DNA from: Amycolatopsis nivea
GTDB taxonomy: Bacteria > Actinomycetota > Actinomycetes > Mycobacteriales > Pseudonocardiaceae
Reading direction: 5' to 3'
Length of the DNA: 64,000 bases
NCBI RefSeq assembly: GCF_004522235.1
Contig: NZ_SDLT01000003.1
Span: 186,001 to 250,000 of the forward strand
In this document: positions 56,447 to 64,000 of the stretch, in pieces
How the letters are laid out: each line of letters starts with the position of its first letter
How positions within the stretch are numbered: the stretch's first letter is position 1
Made by a program: the position numbers and the translations under genes
Notes under the pieces: generated by a model
Told to the model about the DNA's origin: nothing
Databases searched by the model: none
The model's input: the letters and a program-made list of their open reading frames with translations, nothing else

Positions 56447-56592
56447 ACCTCCGCGCCGAGGCGGCGGGATCTGCGCCTCGTCCGGTGAGTGGACCACGGG
56501 AACGCACGGGCAAGAAGGAGGTGTGCCCGAGACCGTGCGGAAGACGGTTCACAGAACGGCGAAAACCGCGCCGGCCGGACGATCGCCCGGAT

Positions 56593-56979
56593 TCACTGCG
56601 ACGGTGCGTCCAGGCTCGCCAATGCCACGCGCACGGCGTCGACGGCTTCGTCCGGCGCGACCCCGAGTTCCCGGCTGTGCCGGGCGTATTCGACGGCCGC
56701 GTTGAGAAGCAGCGTGCCCGGATCCGGTCGTTCGGCTGGGCCGGTCACGACGGTTCCGCGTGCTCGTGCGGTGGTGACCCAGCCGGCGGCTTCGAGCTCG
56801 CGATACACGCGGGCGACGGTCCCGGAGGCGAGTCCGAGGTCCCTTGAAAGCTGACGGATCGGCGGCAGACGGGCGTCCCGGACGAGGGAGCCGGTCGTGA
56901 TCGCGCGGATGATCTGGTCGTGCACCTGACGCCAGGGCGGAACCCCGCTTTCGGCGTCGACTGCTACTCGCAGCGGCAT
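56593..56979 (-). CDS. GntR-family regulator (YtrA type)
   Basis: 128 residues. Winged helix at about 15-80: VPPWRQVHDQIIRAITTGSLVRDARLPPIRQLSRDLGLASGTVARVYRELEAAGW. The short C-terminal helical part (about 50 residues) fits the YtrA subfamily, whose members control adjacent transporters or membrane proteins. Its ATG directly abuts the TAG of the upstream membrane-protein gene, so the two are co-translated. Confidence 0.9.
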   Translation of the reverse strand: MPLRVAVDAESGVPPWRQVHDQIIRAITTGSLVRDARLPPIRQLSRDLGLASGTVARVYRELEAAGWVTTARARGTVVTGPAERPDPGTLLLNAAVEYARHSRELGVAPDEAVDAVRVALASLDAPSQ

Positions 56980-57705
56980 CTACCGCGCTGCCGTGGTTGT
57001 CGCGCGCTGCTTGGGCGGCGGGCCGACGATCGCGAGGAACGCGGCGACGGTGGCCACGAACGCGAGGAACGAGGCGAGGTCGCCGACTGTCCAGCCGAGC
57101 GTGGCAGCCGTTCCGGTGCCGAGCCCGAGAGCGACGCGGGCGCTGCGCACGCGCAGTGCCTGGTCGACTTCCGGGTCGCCGGCGGCCGGACGCCGAACCG
57201 CGAGGAGCACGATGATCCACGACACCGCCGCCGCGCCGACAGTCACCGCCAGCGGGCCCCATTGCCGCAAAACGGCGAGATGCACGACGGCGGCGACAGT
57301 GGCCAGCCCGGAGACGATGACCGTCCACAACGGAGCGAAATCGAGTACGGCGCGTGGAGCCAGCACGGCTTCCCTGCGGGGTTCCCGCGAGGGACGCTGA
57401 GCGAGGATTTCGGCGGCGAGCCCGCCGAGCAGCACCACGAACACGAGCGAGTTCGCCGTCCGTTCTCCGACGAGATTCGTCGCGCCCGGGATGAGGGGGA
57501 GACCGAGGAACAGCCACGGATACCAGAATCGACGACGGCGCAGATAGCGCACGGCTACCGGCACCTGGTCGGCAGTCGGGTTCCGCACGCCCCATTTCGC
57601 GAGCAGCCGAGCGCCTTGTTTCTCGCCTGGCCACAACACGACGAGGATGATCAGCCCGAACAGGCCGGTAATGCCCGCGACGGCGAGCGCCGAGTCGAGT
57701 TGCAT
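56980..57705 (-). CDS. Hypothetical membrane protein
   Basis: 241 residues with about six hydrophobic segments: an N-terminal one, WYPWLFLGLPLIPGA, a Leu/Val-rich VFVVLLGGLAAEIL, and three later ones ending in FLAFVATVAAFLAIVG. Conserved loops are basic (RYLRRRRFW). No known domain recognised. First gene of a two-gene operon with a GntR regulator, under a perfect palindromic operator. Confidence 0.75.
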   Translation of the reverse strand: MQLDSALAVAGITGLFGLIILVVLWPGEKQGARLLAKWGVRNPTADQVPVAVRYLRRRRFWYPWLFLGLPLIPGATNLVGERTANSLVFVVLLGGLAAEILAQRPSREPRREAVLAPRAVLDFAPLWTVIVSGLATVAAVVHLAVLRQWGPLAVTVGAAAVSWIIVLLAVRRPAAGDPEVDQALRVRSARVALGLGTGTAATLGWTVGDLASFLAFVATVAAFLAIVGPPPKQRATTTAAR

Positions 57706-57716
57706 CGTGGACCCCT

Positions 57717-57748
57717 CCCTCTTGTATCAAGTACATGCTACAAGAGGG
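57717..57748. promoter_or_regulatory. GntR operator with perfect 10-bp arms
   Basis: CCCTCTTGTA (57717-57726) and TACAAGAGGG (57739-57748) are perfect inverted arms separated by 12 bases, just upstream of the membrane-protein gene. Symmetry and location fit autoregulation by the downstream GntR/YtrA protein. Confidence 0.7.
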
Positions 57749-57897
57749 CCATGGGCTTTGCCGTGTGACGCTCTGTGGTCGTTGTGGCGACCCGGCGGGC
57801 CGCCGCTGAAGGCAGGTGTCCAGGTTCGCCCGTTTGCAGGCATGGCGTAGCGCACCTGGTGGTGTGTTGTCGCGATGTGCCCCTCCGACCTCGTGAA

Positions 57898-57917
57898 CTT
57901 GTCACGAACGTGACAAG
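57898..57917. promoter_or_regulatory. Palindrome upstream of the PucR-type gene
   Basis: CTTGTCAC-gaac-GTGACAAG is a perfect 8-bp inverted repeat, 138 bases before the regulator start at 58056. A second GTGACA lies at 57941. It may be its operator. Nothing else is seen in 57749-58055. Confidence 0.5.
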
Positions 57918-58055
57918 AAATCGGTTTCTTCGGGGAGCGGTGACACGTTTGGCGTTGGTTTTTCGATGTGTCGGGTGTCACCCCTCAATGGATGCGGGGG
58001 CTTCCGGCGGCGCCGCGGCGCGGTCGGGGAACCGGGGCGGAGCGAAGGAGCTGCG

Positions 58056-59363
58056 ATGTCGGTGGAGCGGGGACTCGATCACGCTGTGCCGTCGGCTGCG
58101 CTGCCGCGCAAACTCGCCGAGATCCTGCGGCCCGAGCTGGCGAGCCTGTCCGCCGAGATCGTCGACGAAATCCGCGCGACGATTCCCGCCTACGCGCGGC
58201 CGCTCGACGGTCCGTACGGGAGATCGATCCGCGCGGGCGTCGAGTATGCGATCACGTTGTTCGTCGCGCAGATCGCCGACCCGCGGGCGTCGAAGGAACA
58301 GTCGCACGAGGTGCACCATCGGCTCGGGCAGAACGAGATGCGGGAAGGGCGGAGCCTCGACACTCTGCAGTCGGCCTACCGGGTCGGCGCGCGCGTGTCG
58401 TGGCGCCGGATCATGCGCGTCGGACGGCGGGCTGGCCTTTCGTCGGCGGTGATGTCGCAGCTGGCTGACGCGATGTTGGCGTTCATGGACGAACTGGCGT
58501 CGGTCGCACTGGATGGCTATTTAGAGGCGAAAGCTCGCACCGCCGGCGCATTGGACACTTGGCGGCGACGGTTGCTCGGCGTCCTGCTGGAGGTCCCGGC
58601 CGCTCCGCCGAAGGCGATCGCGGAGCTGGCCCAGCTGACCGGGTGGGCCGTGCCGGAGCAGGCGTCGCCGATTGCCGTCCAATCGCCGCTGAACGGCAGG
58701 GCCCGCCGGCACGCGACGTTGGACTCGGACGTCCTGGCGGAACTGGACTCCGCCGAGCCGTGCATCGTCGTGCCCGGCGCGGTCAATGGCGCGCGGCTGG
58801 CGACACTTCAGGCTGCGCTGCCGAATTGCCGACTGTCCGTCGGGCCGTGTGTGCCGTTGGCGAGCCTCGCTGATTCCCTGCGCTGGGCACGCCGGACGCT
58901 GGTTCTCGCCGATCGGGGGCGAATCCCTGGTGAGCGGGTGCTCCGCGCGGAGGAACATCTCGCTTCCTTGCTGGTGCACTCGGACGGCGCGCTCACCGAC
59001 CTCCTCCGCACCCGGCTTTTCGCCCCCCTCGCGGACATGACCGACAAGCAACAGGAGCGTCTGCTCGAAACGCTGCGCGCTTGGCTCGACAGTCAGGGGA
59101 ACGTGGTCGAGATCGCCGAACGCCTGCAAGTCCACCCGCAGACGGTGCGGTACCGCATGCGCCAATTGCAGGCGACCTTCGGCGAGCTGCTGCGCGATCC
59201 AGCCGCGCGGTTCGAAATGGAACTGGTCTTGCGCGCGGCCGCGGACGACCGGCCACGTTCGGGGCTGTCTTGGCCGCAGCCTCTTGCCGGGGCGAATATG
59301 GTGCCCGCCAGCCGTCGGCCGACTTCGTTCGAAAATTCATCCGATCCAAGGTCGGGCAGGTGA
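58056..59363 (+). CDS. PucR/CdaR-type helix-turn-helix regulator
   Basis: 435 residues from ATG 58056, which follows AAGGAGCTGCG. A helical N-terminal domain (LGQNEMREGRSLDTLQSAYRVGARVSWRR) as in PucR-family sensors is followed by a variable middle region and the C-terminal HTH (LLETLRAWLDSQGNVVEIAERLQVHPQTVRYRMRQL). Effectors of such proteins are metabolites or stress signals; none can be named. The extreme C-terminus after about 400 is Ser/Pro/Arg-rich. Confidence 0.88.
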   Translation: MSVERGLDHAVPSAALPRKLAEILRPELASLSAEIVDEIRATIPAYARPLDGPYGRSIRAGVEYAITLFVAQIADPRASKEQSHEVHHRLGQNEMREGRSLDTLQSAYRVGARVSWRRIMRVGRRAGLSSAVMSQLADAMLAFMDELASVALDGYLEAKARTAGALDTWRRRLLGVLLEVPAAPPKAIAELAQLTGWAVPEQASPIAVQSPLNGRARRHATLDSDVLAELDSAEPCIVVPGAVNGARLATLQAALPNCRLSVGPCVPLASLADSLRWARRTLVLADRGRIPGERVLRAEEHLASLLVHSDGALTDLLRTRLFAPLADMTDKQQERLLETLRAWLDSQGNVVEIAERLQVHPQTVRYRMRQLQATFGELLRDPAARFEMELVLRAAADDRPRSGLSWPQPLAGANMVPASRRPTSFENSSDPRSGR

Positions 59364-59603
59364 TTCAGGTTCGCCAGTATTTCCGGGGTCGCTTTGTCTC
59401 GAGCAGAGGCCCGGCGGGGAGGGAACGCAACCCGGCGAACACCAGGACGGACAGCGTCGGAATCGCTGGTAGCAGCCAACGTAGCCGCTCAATGGCGAAT
59501 TTTGTGTGGTTTGCGGGTGAGACTGGAGCAGTGTGCGATGAGCGCGGGCTGACGTTGGCGGCCTAGGGGCGTTCGGCTTGGCTTGCGACGACCCTTCGCG
59601 GCT

Positions 59604-60260
59604 TCACAAGATCGTCATGCTGGGAGAGAAGTCGGGTATTTCGACTGTCGGGTGGCACTGCACCAGAAGGTCTTGCCAGCCAGAACTTTTGTAGTGGGTT
59701 TGCAGGTGAAAGGTGAAGTCGTCGATGCCGGGGACGTTTCCGGTAGTCGAGAAGGAGACGCTTCCTGGACTCCCGGGAGCGCTGTAGGAGACGGCCGACG
59801 AGGCAGCTGGCACGATCGGCAGCGCGATGGGGTCGTTTCCCTTGCCTGCCGAGGTAGCGGTTTCAGGGATCGTGAACCCGGTGACAGAAGGCGGCGACAG
59901 CGAGCCCGCGGAGGCCGACAGCGACAAGTCGAAGGAGTGTCCGTCCGCGGCACCTCGTAGTCCGTCGATTCCTGCGGCTTGGAGGATTGCTCTGACGAAC
60001 CCGGTAAGGGTGAGGGTTCCGCCGAACTCCGTCAACGTGACGGTGTCTCCCCGTCCGGCAGACGCTGGTCCCGTGAAGTGTGCCGTGATCTCGGCGGGCT
60101 CGGGCCCGAGCGGGCCAAGCAGGCACGACAGTTGCACCGGCTGATCCGCTCCGAGTGTGTATGCCGTTCCGTCGGCGGCTGAGGCCGGTGGGGATCCAGC
60201 CAATACGGTGGCGGCTAACGTGGTTGTTGCCACGCATAATTTCCTCATTGATGACGGCAC
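59604..60260 (-). CDS. Secreted DUF6801-like protein 1
   Basis: 218 residues from GTG 60260 (GGGCGGAAACC upstream; ATG 60248 also possible). Signal peptide MRKLCVATTTLAATVLAGS...ASAA. The mature part has LSCLLGPLGPEPAEITAHFTG, GLRGAADG, TGFTIPETATSAG and VQCHPT, matching in order the modules of the next two secreted genes. Two cysteines could form a disulphide. I assign DUF6801 from memory of the family pattern; function unknown. Confidence 0.75.
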   Translation of the reverse strand: MPSSMRKLCVATTTLAATVLAGSPPASAADGTAYTLGADQPVQLSCLLGPLGPEPAEITAHFTGPASAGRGDTVTLTEFGGTLTLTGFVRAILQAAGIDGLRGAADGHSFDLSLSASAGSLSPPSVTGFTIPETATSAGKGNDPIALPIVPAASSAVSYSAPGSPGSVSFSTTGNVPGIDDFTFHLQTHYKSSGWQDLLVQCHPTVEIPDFSPSMTIL

Positions 60261-60572
60261 AGGTTTCCGCCCTTCATTGACGTTGCCTTCGTGGCGGTGC
60301 GCGCTTGGCTGGATTGTCATGGTCTGAGCGTGCCGCGCATTCCCGTGCTGGCGGCTCCCTCGCGGGCGAGCGGATGACCGATCGGCCGCGTGCCGCGATG
60401 CTGCTGGACGAGCGGCGACCGGTGCAGGTGCCGGGGCCGGGCCGCCGGGCTCATGGTCGTGGTCGGCGGCCACCGGGTGAAGCAGCGGAGCGAAACCGGT
60501 GCTGCCCGGTCGTCAGCGGGCTGGCGGAACCTGGACCGAACACCGTTCCGGCAGCCGGTGCGGTGTTCGGTC
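60261..60572. other. Intergenic region between two secreted-protein genes
   Basis: About 310 bases without recognised gene. It should hold the promoter of DUF6801-like gene 1. No terminator-like hairpin stands out. Confidence 0.35.
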
Positions 60573-62021
60573 TCAGCCAGGAGGCGGTGTGCTGGGGATG
60601 GGCTTGCACTTGGTGTGATCCGGATAGTCCTTGGCCGGGCAAGAGCCGAAGTTGACGTTGACGACCTTGGCCTGGTTGACGTTCGTCGTGGTGGAGGCCA
60701 TGCCGGTGAGCAGCGGGCTGAGCGGTTCGGCGGTGCCGCAGTGGACGAACGGCGGCAGGGCGAAACCCCGGTAGTCGGGGTCGGGCGAATTCGGGTCCGT
60801 GCTGAGGATGCCGCCCTTCAAGGCGCTGTACGCACCGGACAGGCTGAGCGAGATCGGCTTGGCGGTGACGCAGTCCGGGCCGAGGTCAAGCGGCACGCCG
60901 TTGATTCTGGCGTTGCTCATCCGGGCCATGACCTGGATGTGCGTGGTCAGGAAATCGCCGGAGAGGACGAGCTTGCCGGTGAACTCGATCAGCTTGGAGT
61001 TGCGGTAGTCGACGGGCAGGAACTCGACGGTGGCGGTCACCGGAACGAAGCCGAAGCCGAGGAAAGTCGCGTCGACCGGGCGGAAGCCGACGTTTCCGCT
61101 GATCGTGCTCGGGTCGTGCTGGAGATAGTCGGGCGGGATGAGCAGGACCGTCCAGGTTCCGTTGAGCACCCCGGTCCGAGCGCTGGCGACGGTCGCGCCC
61201 AGCCGGTAGACGGACGAAGTCGCCGCGACCTGGACGTAGTCGAGCGGGGTGATGAGCGGGAAAGGAGGGTCGTCCTGCGGAGTAGCCGCGTCGCGGCGGG
61301 CTGAAGGCGGCGGCGACGGCGCGGTGCTCGGCTCGGTTGGCTTCTTCGGGACAGTCGTGGGCGCTCCGGTGGCGAGGATCGACGCGAGGGTGGTGGTCTG
61401 GTCGGGAAGAAGGGTGCAGGCGACCGGTGCGGTCTCGGCGGCGCCGTCGGCAGCCGGTTTCACCGCGATGGTCGGGGCTCCGACGTCGAAGCTGACCTTG
61501 CCGGGGACGGTAACCGCCTGTTCCGGCAGGTCCGCGGTCGCGGTGAGTTTCACGTCGCCTGCTGGCGGCAACGGGGTCGCGGCGATCGTGAACGGAGCGG
61601 GAATCGCGGTGCTCTTGTCGCCTTGGCGCGCGGTGAGGTCGAGGGTCAGGCCGCCGCGGATGCCGTCTGGGGCATCTGGTGCCAGCTGGACGGCGACGGC
61701 GCGCGGAAGCGTGAAAGACGCGGTCAGGGAACGGAATTTCAGCGCGGACCCGACCGGCACCGTCGCGGGCACGGTCGCGGAGACGGTGAGGGTGATCTGC
61801 TGCGAGCCGGCGGGGGCGGCGAACGGGCAGTCGAGGACGATGTCCTTGCTGACACTCTGTTCGCTGGCTGACAACGGGGGCGGTGCGGCGGGGGTGGGTG
61901 TCTCGGTCGAGGCGGAGCTGACGCCGGTGAGGGCACCGGTGCCGATCGACAGTGCGCCGAGTACTGCAAGGGCGAGGGAAGCTGGGCGGCGGCGGGCGGA
62001 GCGCCCGCGTGGGTTCGGCAT
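60573..62021 (-). CDS. Secreted DUF6801-like protein 2
   Basis: 482 residues from ATG 62021 with GAGGAGG upstream. Signal peptide with a twin-Arg-like RRRPAS start and a cut near SSAST. A first beta-rich module (about 45-215) has ISKDIVLDCPFAAPAGSQQI-like start and DGIRGGLTL; a Pro/Ser/Thr linker (KKPTEPSTAPSPPPS) leads to a second domain of some 210 residues with two cysteines (GPDCV, VHCGTAEP). No membrane anchor at the end, which reads CKPIPSTPPPG. Function unknown. Confidence 0.78.
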   Translation of the reverse strand: MPNPRGRSARRRPASLALAVLGALSIGTGALTGVSSASTETPTPAAPPPLSASEQSVSKDIVLDCPFAAPAGSQQITLTVSATVPATVPVGSALKFRSLTASFTLPRAVAVQLAPDAPDGIRGGLTLDLTARQGDKSTAIPAPFTIAATPLPPAGDVKLTATADLPEQAVTVPGKVSFDVGAPTIAVKPAADGAAETAPVACTLLPDQTTTLASILATGAPTTVPKKPTEPSTAPSPPPSARRDAATPQDDPPFPLITPLDYVQVAATSSVYRLGATVASARTGVLNGTWTVLLIPPDYLQHDPSTISGNVGFRPVDATFLGFGFVPVTATVEFLPVDYRNSKLIEFTGKLVLSGDFLTTHIQVMARMSNARINGVPLDLGPDCVTAKPISLSLSGAYSALKGGILSTDPNSPDPDYRGFALPPFVHCGTAEPLSPLLTGMASTTTNVNQAKVVNVNFGSCPAKDYPDHTKCKPIPSTPPPG

Positions 62022-62264
62022 CGTGTACCTCCTCGCCCTGCGGTCCGGAAAATGGGTTCCGAGCGAAGTTACCGGTGAGTTTCGCCGGTGCGCAAGCATG
62101 GGTGGCGGACGGTCGTTTTCCGTTGCGGGAAAAGGGTTTTCTTATGGCCGGGAGCTAGTCTGGAGCCGGTTTTTCATCGGAAACTGACAAAGAATTCGCG
62201 CGTTCCCCGCGCAGGCCGCGGGACTGGGAACATCTCTGCGGGAAGCACGGAGGAAGGAGCTGCG

Positions 62265-63299
62265 ATGGCGGCCGGACGCCGGAGATGGCGCAAGGCAGCG
62301 ACGGCGGTCTTCGCGGTCGTCGTAGTGGGCGCAGGGACCTCGTCGAGCGGTCCGGCAGCCGCGACGTGGGCGCCGCAGCCGACGCGACCGAATGCGGCGG
62401 GAGCGCAGCGGGAGGCAGGCAGTGCGGCCGGCGCGGCGAACGTGCCGCAATTGACCGCCGCGGGCGGGCTTTACCAGTGGGGGACGCAAAAAGCGCCCTC
62501 GCCCATGCCACCGGCCCTGACCTCGGGTCTCTCCGCGGTTTCGGCCGGAGGAGAGTTCGCGATGGCGCTCAAGAACGGTGCCGTGCTCGCCTGGGGCGAC
62601 AACAATTTCGGCGAAAGCGAAGTGCCGGCGGAACTGTCGTCGGGCACCAGCCAGATCGCTGCGGGCTGGACGCACGGCCTTGGACTCAAGAACGGCAAGG
62701 TGTATGCGTGGGGGAACGACTGGTACGGCCAGACGGAGCTTCCCGCGTCGGTCTCCAGCGGGGTCACGGCGATTTCCACCAGTGCGGTGCACAGTCTCGC
62801 GTTGCTGGCGGACGGCCGGGTGGTCAGCTGGGGGAACCGGTCGGACGTTCCGGACTTCGCGCAGTCCGGCGTCAGCGCGATCTCGGCGGGCGGGGATTAC
62901 AGCCTCGTACTGAAGAACGGCTCCGTATTCGCCTGGGGCAGCAACACTTTCGGCCAGGCGACAGTTCCCGAGGCGGCGCGGTCCGGGGTGACTGCGATTT
63001 CGGCCGGGTATGAGCACGGCCTCGCGCTGAAAGACGGCGGAGTGATCGCCTGGGGGCACGACAACGACGGCCAGACCGAGGTCCCCGCGGCGGCCAAGAG
63101 CGGGGTTGTCGCCATTGATGCGGGGTGGAACCACAACCTGGTGGTCAAGGCGGACGGGTCGATGGTCCTCTGGGGCAACAACACTTACAGCCAGGCGACG
63201 GTGCCGAAACCGCCGGTGTGCGGGCCGGTCACCGGTGCGTCGGCGGGCTACGAGTACAACCTGGTGATCACGGATCTGTCGATCCGCTGCCGTCGGTGA
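62265..63299 (+). CDS. Secreted RCC1-repeat beta-propeller protein
   Basis: 344 residues from ATG 62265 (GGAGGAAGGAGCTGCG upstream). Signal peptide (AVFAVVVVGAGTSSSGPAAA), a spacer, then seven RCC1-type repeats of about 37-40 residues, each with GxVxAWGxNxxGQ...VxAISAGxxHxLALK. Seven repeats make one closed seven-bladed propeller, a protein-interaction platform. Divergent from DUF6801-like gene 2, sharing a 240-bp upstream region. In bacteria RCC1-like repeats often occur in surface proteins; ligand unknown. Confidence 0.9.
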   Translation: MAAGRRRWRKAATAVFAVVVVGAGTSSSGPAAATWAPQPTRPNAAGAQREAGSAAGAANVPQLTAAGGLYQWGTQKAPSPMPPALTSGLSAVSAGGEFAMALKNGAVLAWGDNNFGESEVPAELSSGTSQIAAGWTHGLGLKNGKVYAWGNDWYGQTELPASVSSGVTAISTSAVHSLALLADGRVVSWGNRSDVPDFAQSGVSAISAGGDYSLVLKNGSVFAWGSNTFGQATVPEAARSGVTAISAGYEHGLALKDGGVIAWGHDNDGQTEVPAAAKSGVVAIDAGWNHNLVVKADGSMVLWGNNTYSQATVPKPPVCGPVTGASAGYEYNLVITDLSIRCRR

Positions 63300-63634
63300 A
63301 GCGCCAGGCGGCGAGGGTGCAGGGCCGCGTTTCCGGTGCGCTGGAACGGGGTCACGACTGTTCGTCTCGGGTCGAGCCGGTTGCCGGACGTTGAACGGAG
63401 CCGGTTTCCGGTGCGCTGGGAAGCTCGGGCGTTGAACCGGTTTCTCGTTCGCCGCACCAGCGGATCGTTGCCCGCATGCTGAGGAAGGCGCTTCTCCGTG
63501 TCACGACGGGAAGCGGTTCTCAGGTGCCAGACCGGGGCACACGGCCGGGCGGGAGCTGGTCTTCTGGTTGGCTGCGCCGGTCCTGGATACGACGGCGGAG
63601 GGGCGGCACTCGGCCGCCCCTCCTCCGGAATGGG
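63300..63634. other. Intergenic region with a short direct repeat
   Basis: GGTTTCCGGTGCGCTGG occurs near 63328 and 63402. No gene or strong hairpin recognised otherwise. It separates convergent genes. Confidence 0.4.
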
Positions 63635-64000
63635 TCAGGAAATGGTGCCCGAGGGGCTGAAGCTGGTGCCCGACGGGGCGCTGCACTGCATGGTCCACGG
63701 GGTCCAGCTGCCGTCTGACGCCTTGTGGAACTCGAGTTGCGCGGAGAGTCCCGTGTCGAGGCCGAACGTCACCGTGCCGGGGGTGCTCGGCGCGGTGTAG
63801 GTCGGGATCGACGACGTCGAGGTCTGGGCGATGTTCACCGTGATCGCGCCGCCCGCCGGGTAGATCTGCTCCGGGATCTGCAGGCCGGAGGCGTCCGACG
63901 GGGAGAGCGAGCCGTTGTCGACGGTGATCGGGACGTCGGCGGTGCCGCGGATTCCGTCGTATCCCGCGGCGGTGAGCAGCGCGTGGACCAGCGCGGTGAT
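63635..64000 (-). CDS. Secreted DUF6801-like protein 3, C-terminal part
   Basis: The last 121 codons of a gene that continues past the right edge. It reads ALVHALLTAAGYDGIRGTAD, VDNGSLSPSDASGLQIPEQ, GTVTFGLDTGLSAQLEF, then a Trp/Cys segment (WTPWTMQCSAPSG), the same order as protein 1 (AGIDGLRGAADG, SAGSLSPPSVTGFTIPE, GSVSFSTTG, LLVQCHPT). It belongs to the same family and completes the local cluster. Confidence 0.78.
   Translation of the reverse strand: MTALVHALLTAAGYDGIRGTADVPITVDNGSLSPSDASGLQIPEQIYPAGGAITVNIAQTSTSSIPTYTAPSTPGTVTFGLDTGLSAQLEFHKASDGSWTPWTMQCSAPSGTSFSPSGTIS

Overview
The window is high-GC DNA of a mycelial actinomycete, most likely Amycolatopsis or a close Pseudonocardiaceae relative (inferred, not searched). 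Pointers are frequent GTG starts, two HU proteins with long Ala/Lys tails, an F420-pathway guanylyltransferase, many regulator pairs, and a core gene order I recall from Mycobacterium tuberculosis (IclR-leuC-leuD-hupB-mutT1-ppk1-fbiD-gpsA-ddl-thiL-ung-DAK2-recG-pyc). Accessory blocks are inserted into that core.

Layout. 1-8 kb: a partial flavoprotein, a repeat-rich gap, a HAD hydrolase, tRNA-Gln(CTG) and tRNA-Glu(CTC), a flavin monooxygenase/TetR pair with a repeat-rich operator, a MarR regulator, and a proV-proW-proX betaine transporter operon. 8.8-14.7 kb: two hupB paralogues flank the IclR regulator and leuCD; a 290-bp tandem duplication carrying terminator-like hairpins lies upstream of hupB1. 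15.7-21.7 kb: fbiD-ppk1-mutT1 on the minus strand and plsC-gpsA on the plus strand, followed by four copies of a hairpin element. 22-31 kb: a cysteine-dioxygenase-like gene behind a small Cys-rich ORF that looks like a leader peptide; a VOC-methyltransferase-asparaginase operon; a two-component system; a divergent PNPOx-fold/MocR pair; a serine hydrolase placed directly before ddl. 32-42 kb: an MFS transporter, DUF3515, a Lrp-domain protein, thiL, GNAT, gamma-carbonic anhydrase, ung, an alpha/beta hydrolase, rpmB, a DAK2/FakA-like kinase and recG.

42-52 kb is the most accessory part: a 1655-residue RHS/YD-repeat polymorphic toxin with a WXG-like N-terminus, an unrecognised C-terminal domain and a Gly/Ser/Tyr-rich tail, without a visible immunity gene; a GNAT gene; an array of about 27 heptamers surrounded by a short palindrome family; a TetR/erythromycin-esterase pair; and a secreted subtilase-fold protein whose catalytic Ser is Ala. 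52-64 kb: pyc, an arginase-fold enzyme, a membrane protein/GntR pair with a perfect operator, a PucR-type regulator, and a cluster of secreted proteins (three with a shared DUF6801-like module, one RCC1-type seven-blade propeller) that runs off the right edge.

The best candidates for undescribed biology are the Cys-rich leader ORF, the covarying hairpin repeats after gpsA, the RHS protein's C-terminus, the pseudo-subtilase, and the secreted DUF6801/RCC1 cluster. No CRISPR array, rRNA, phage or insertion sequence was seen.
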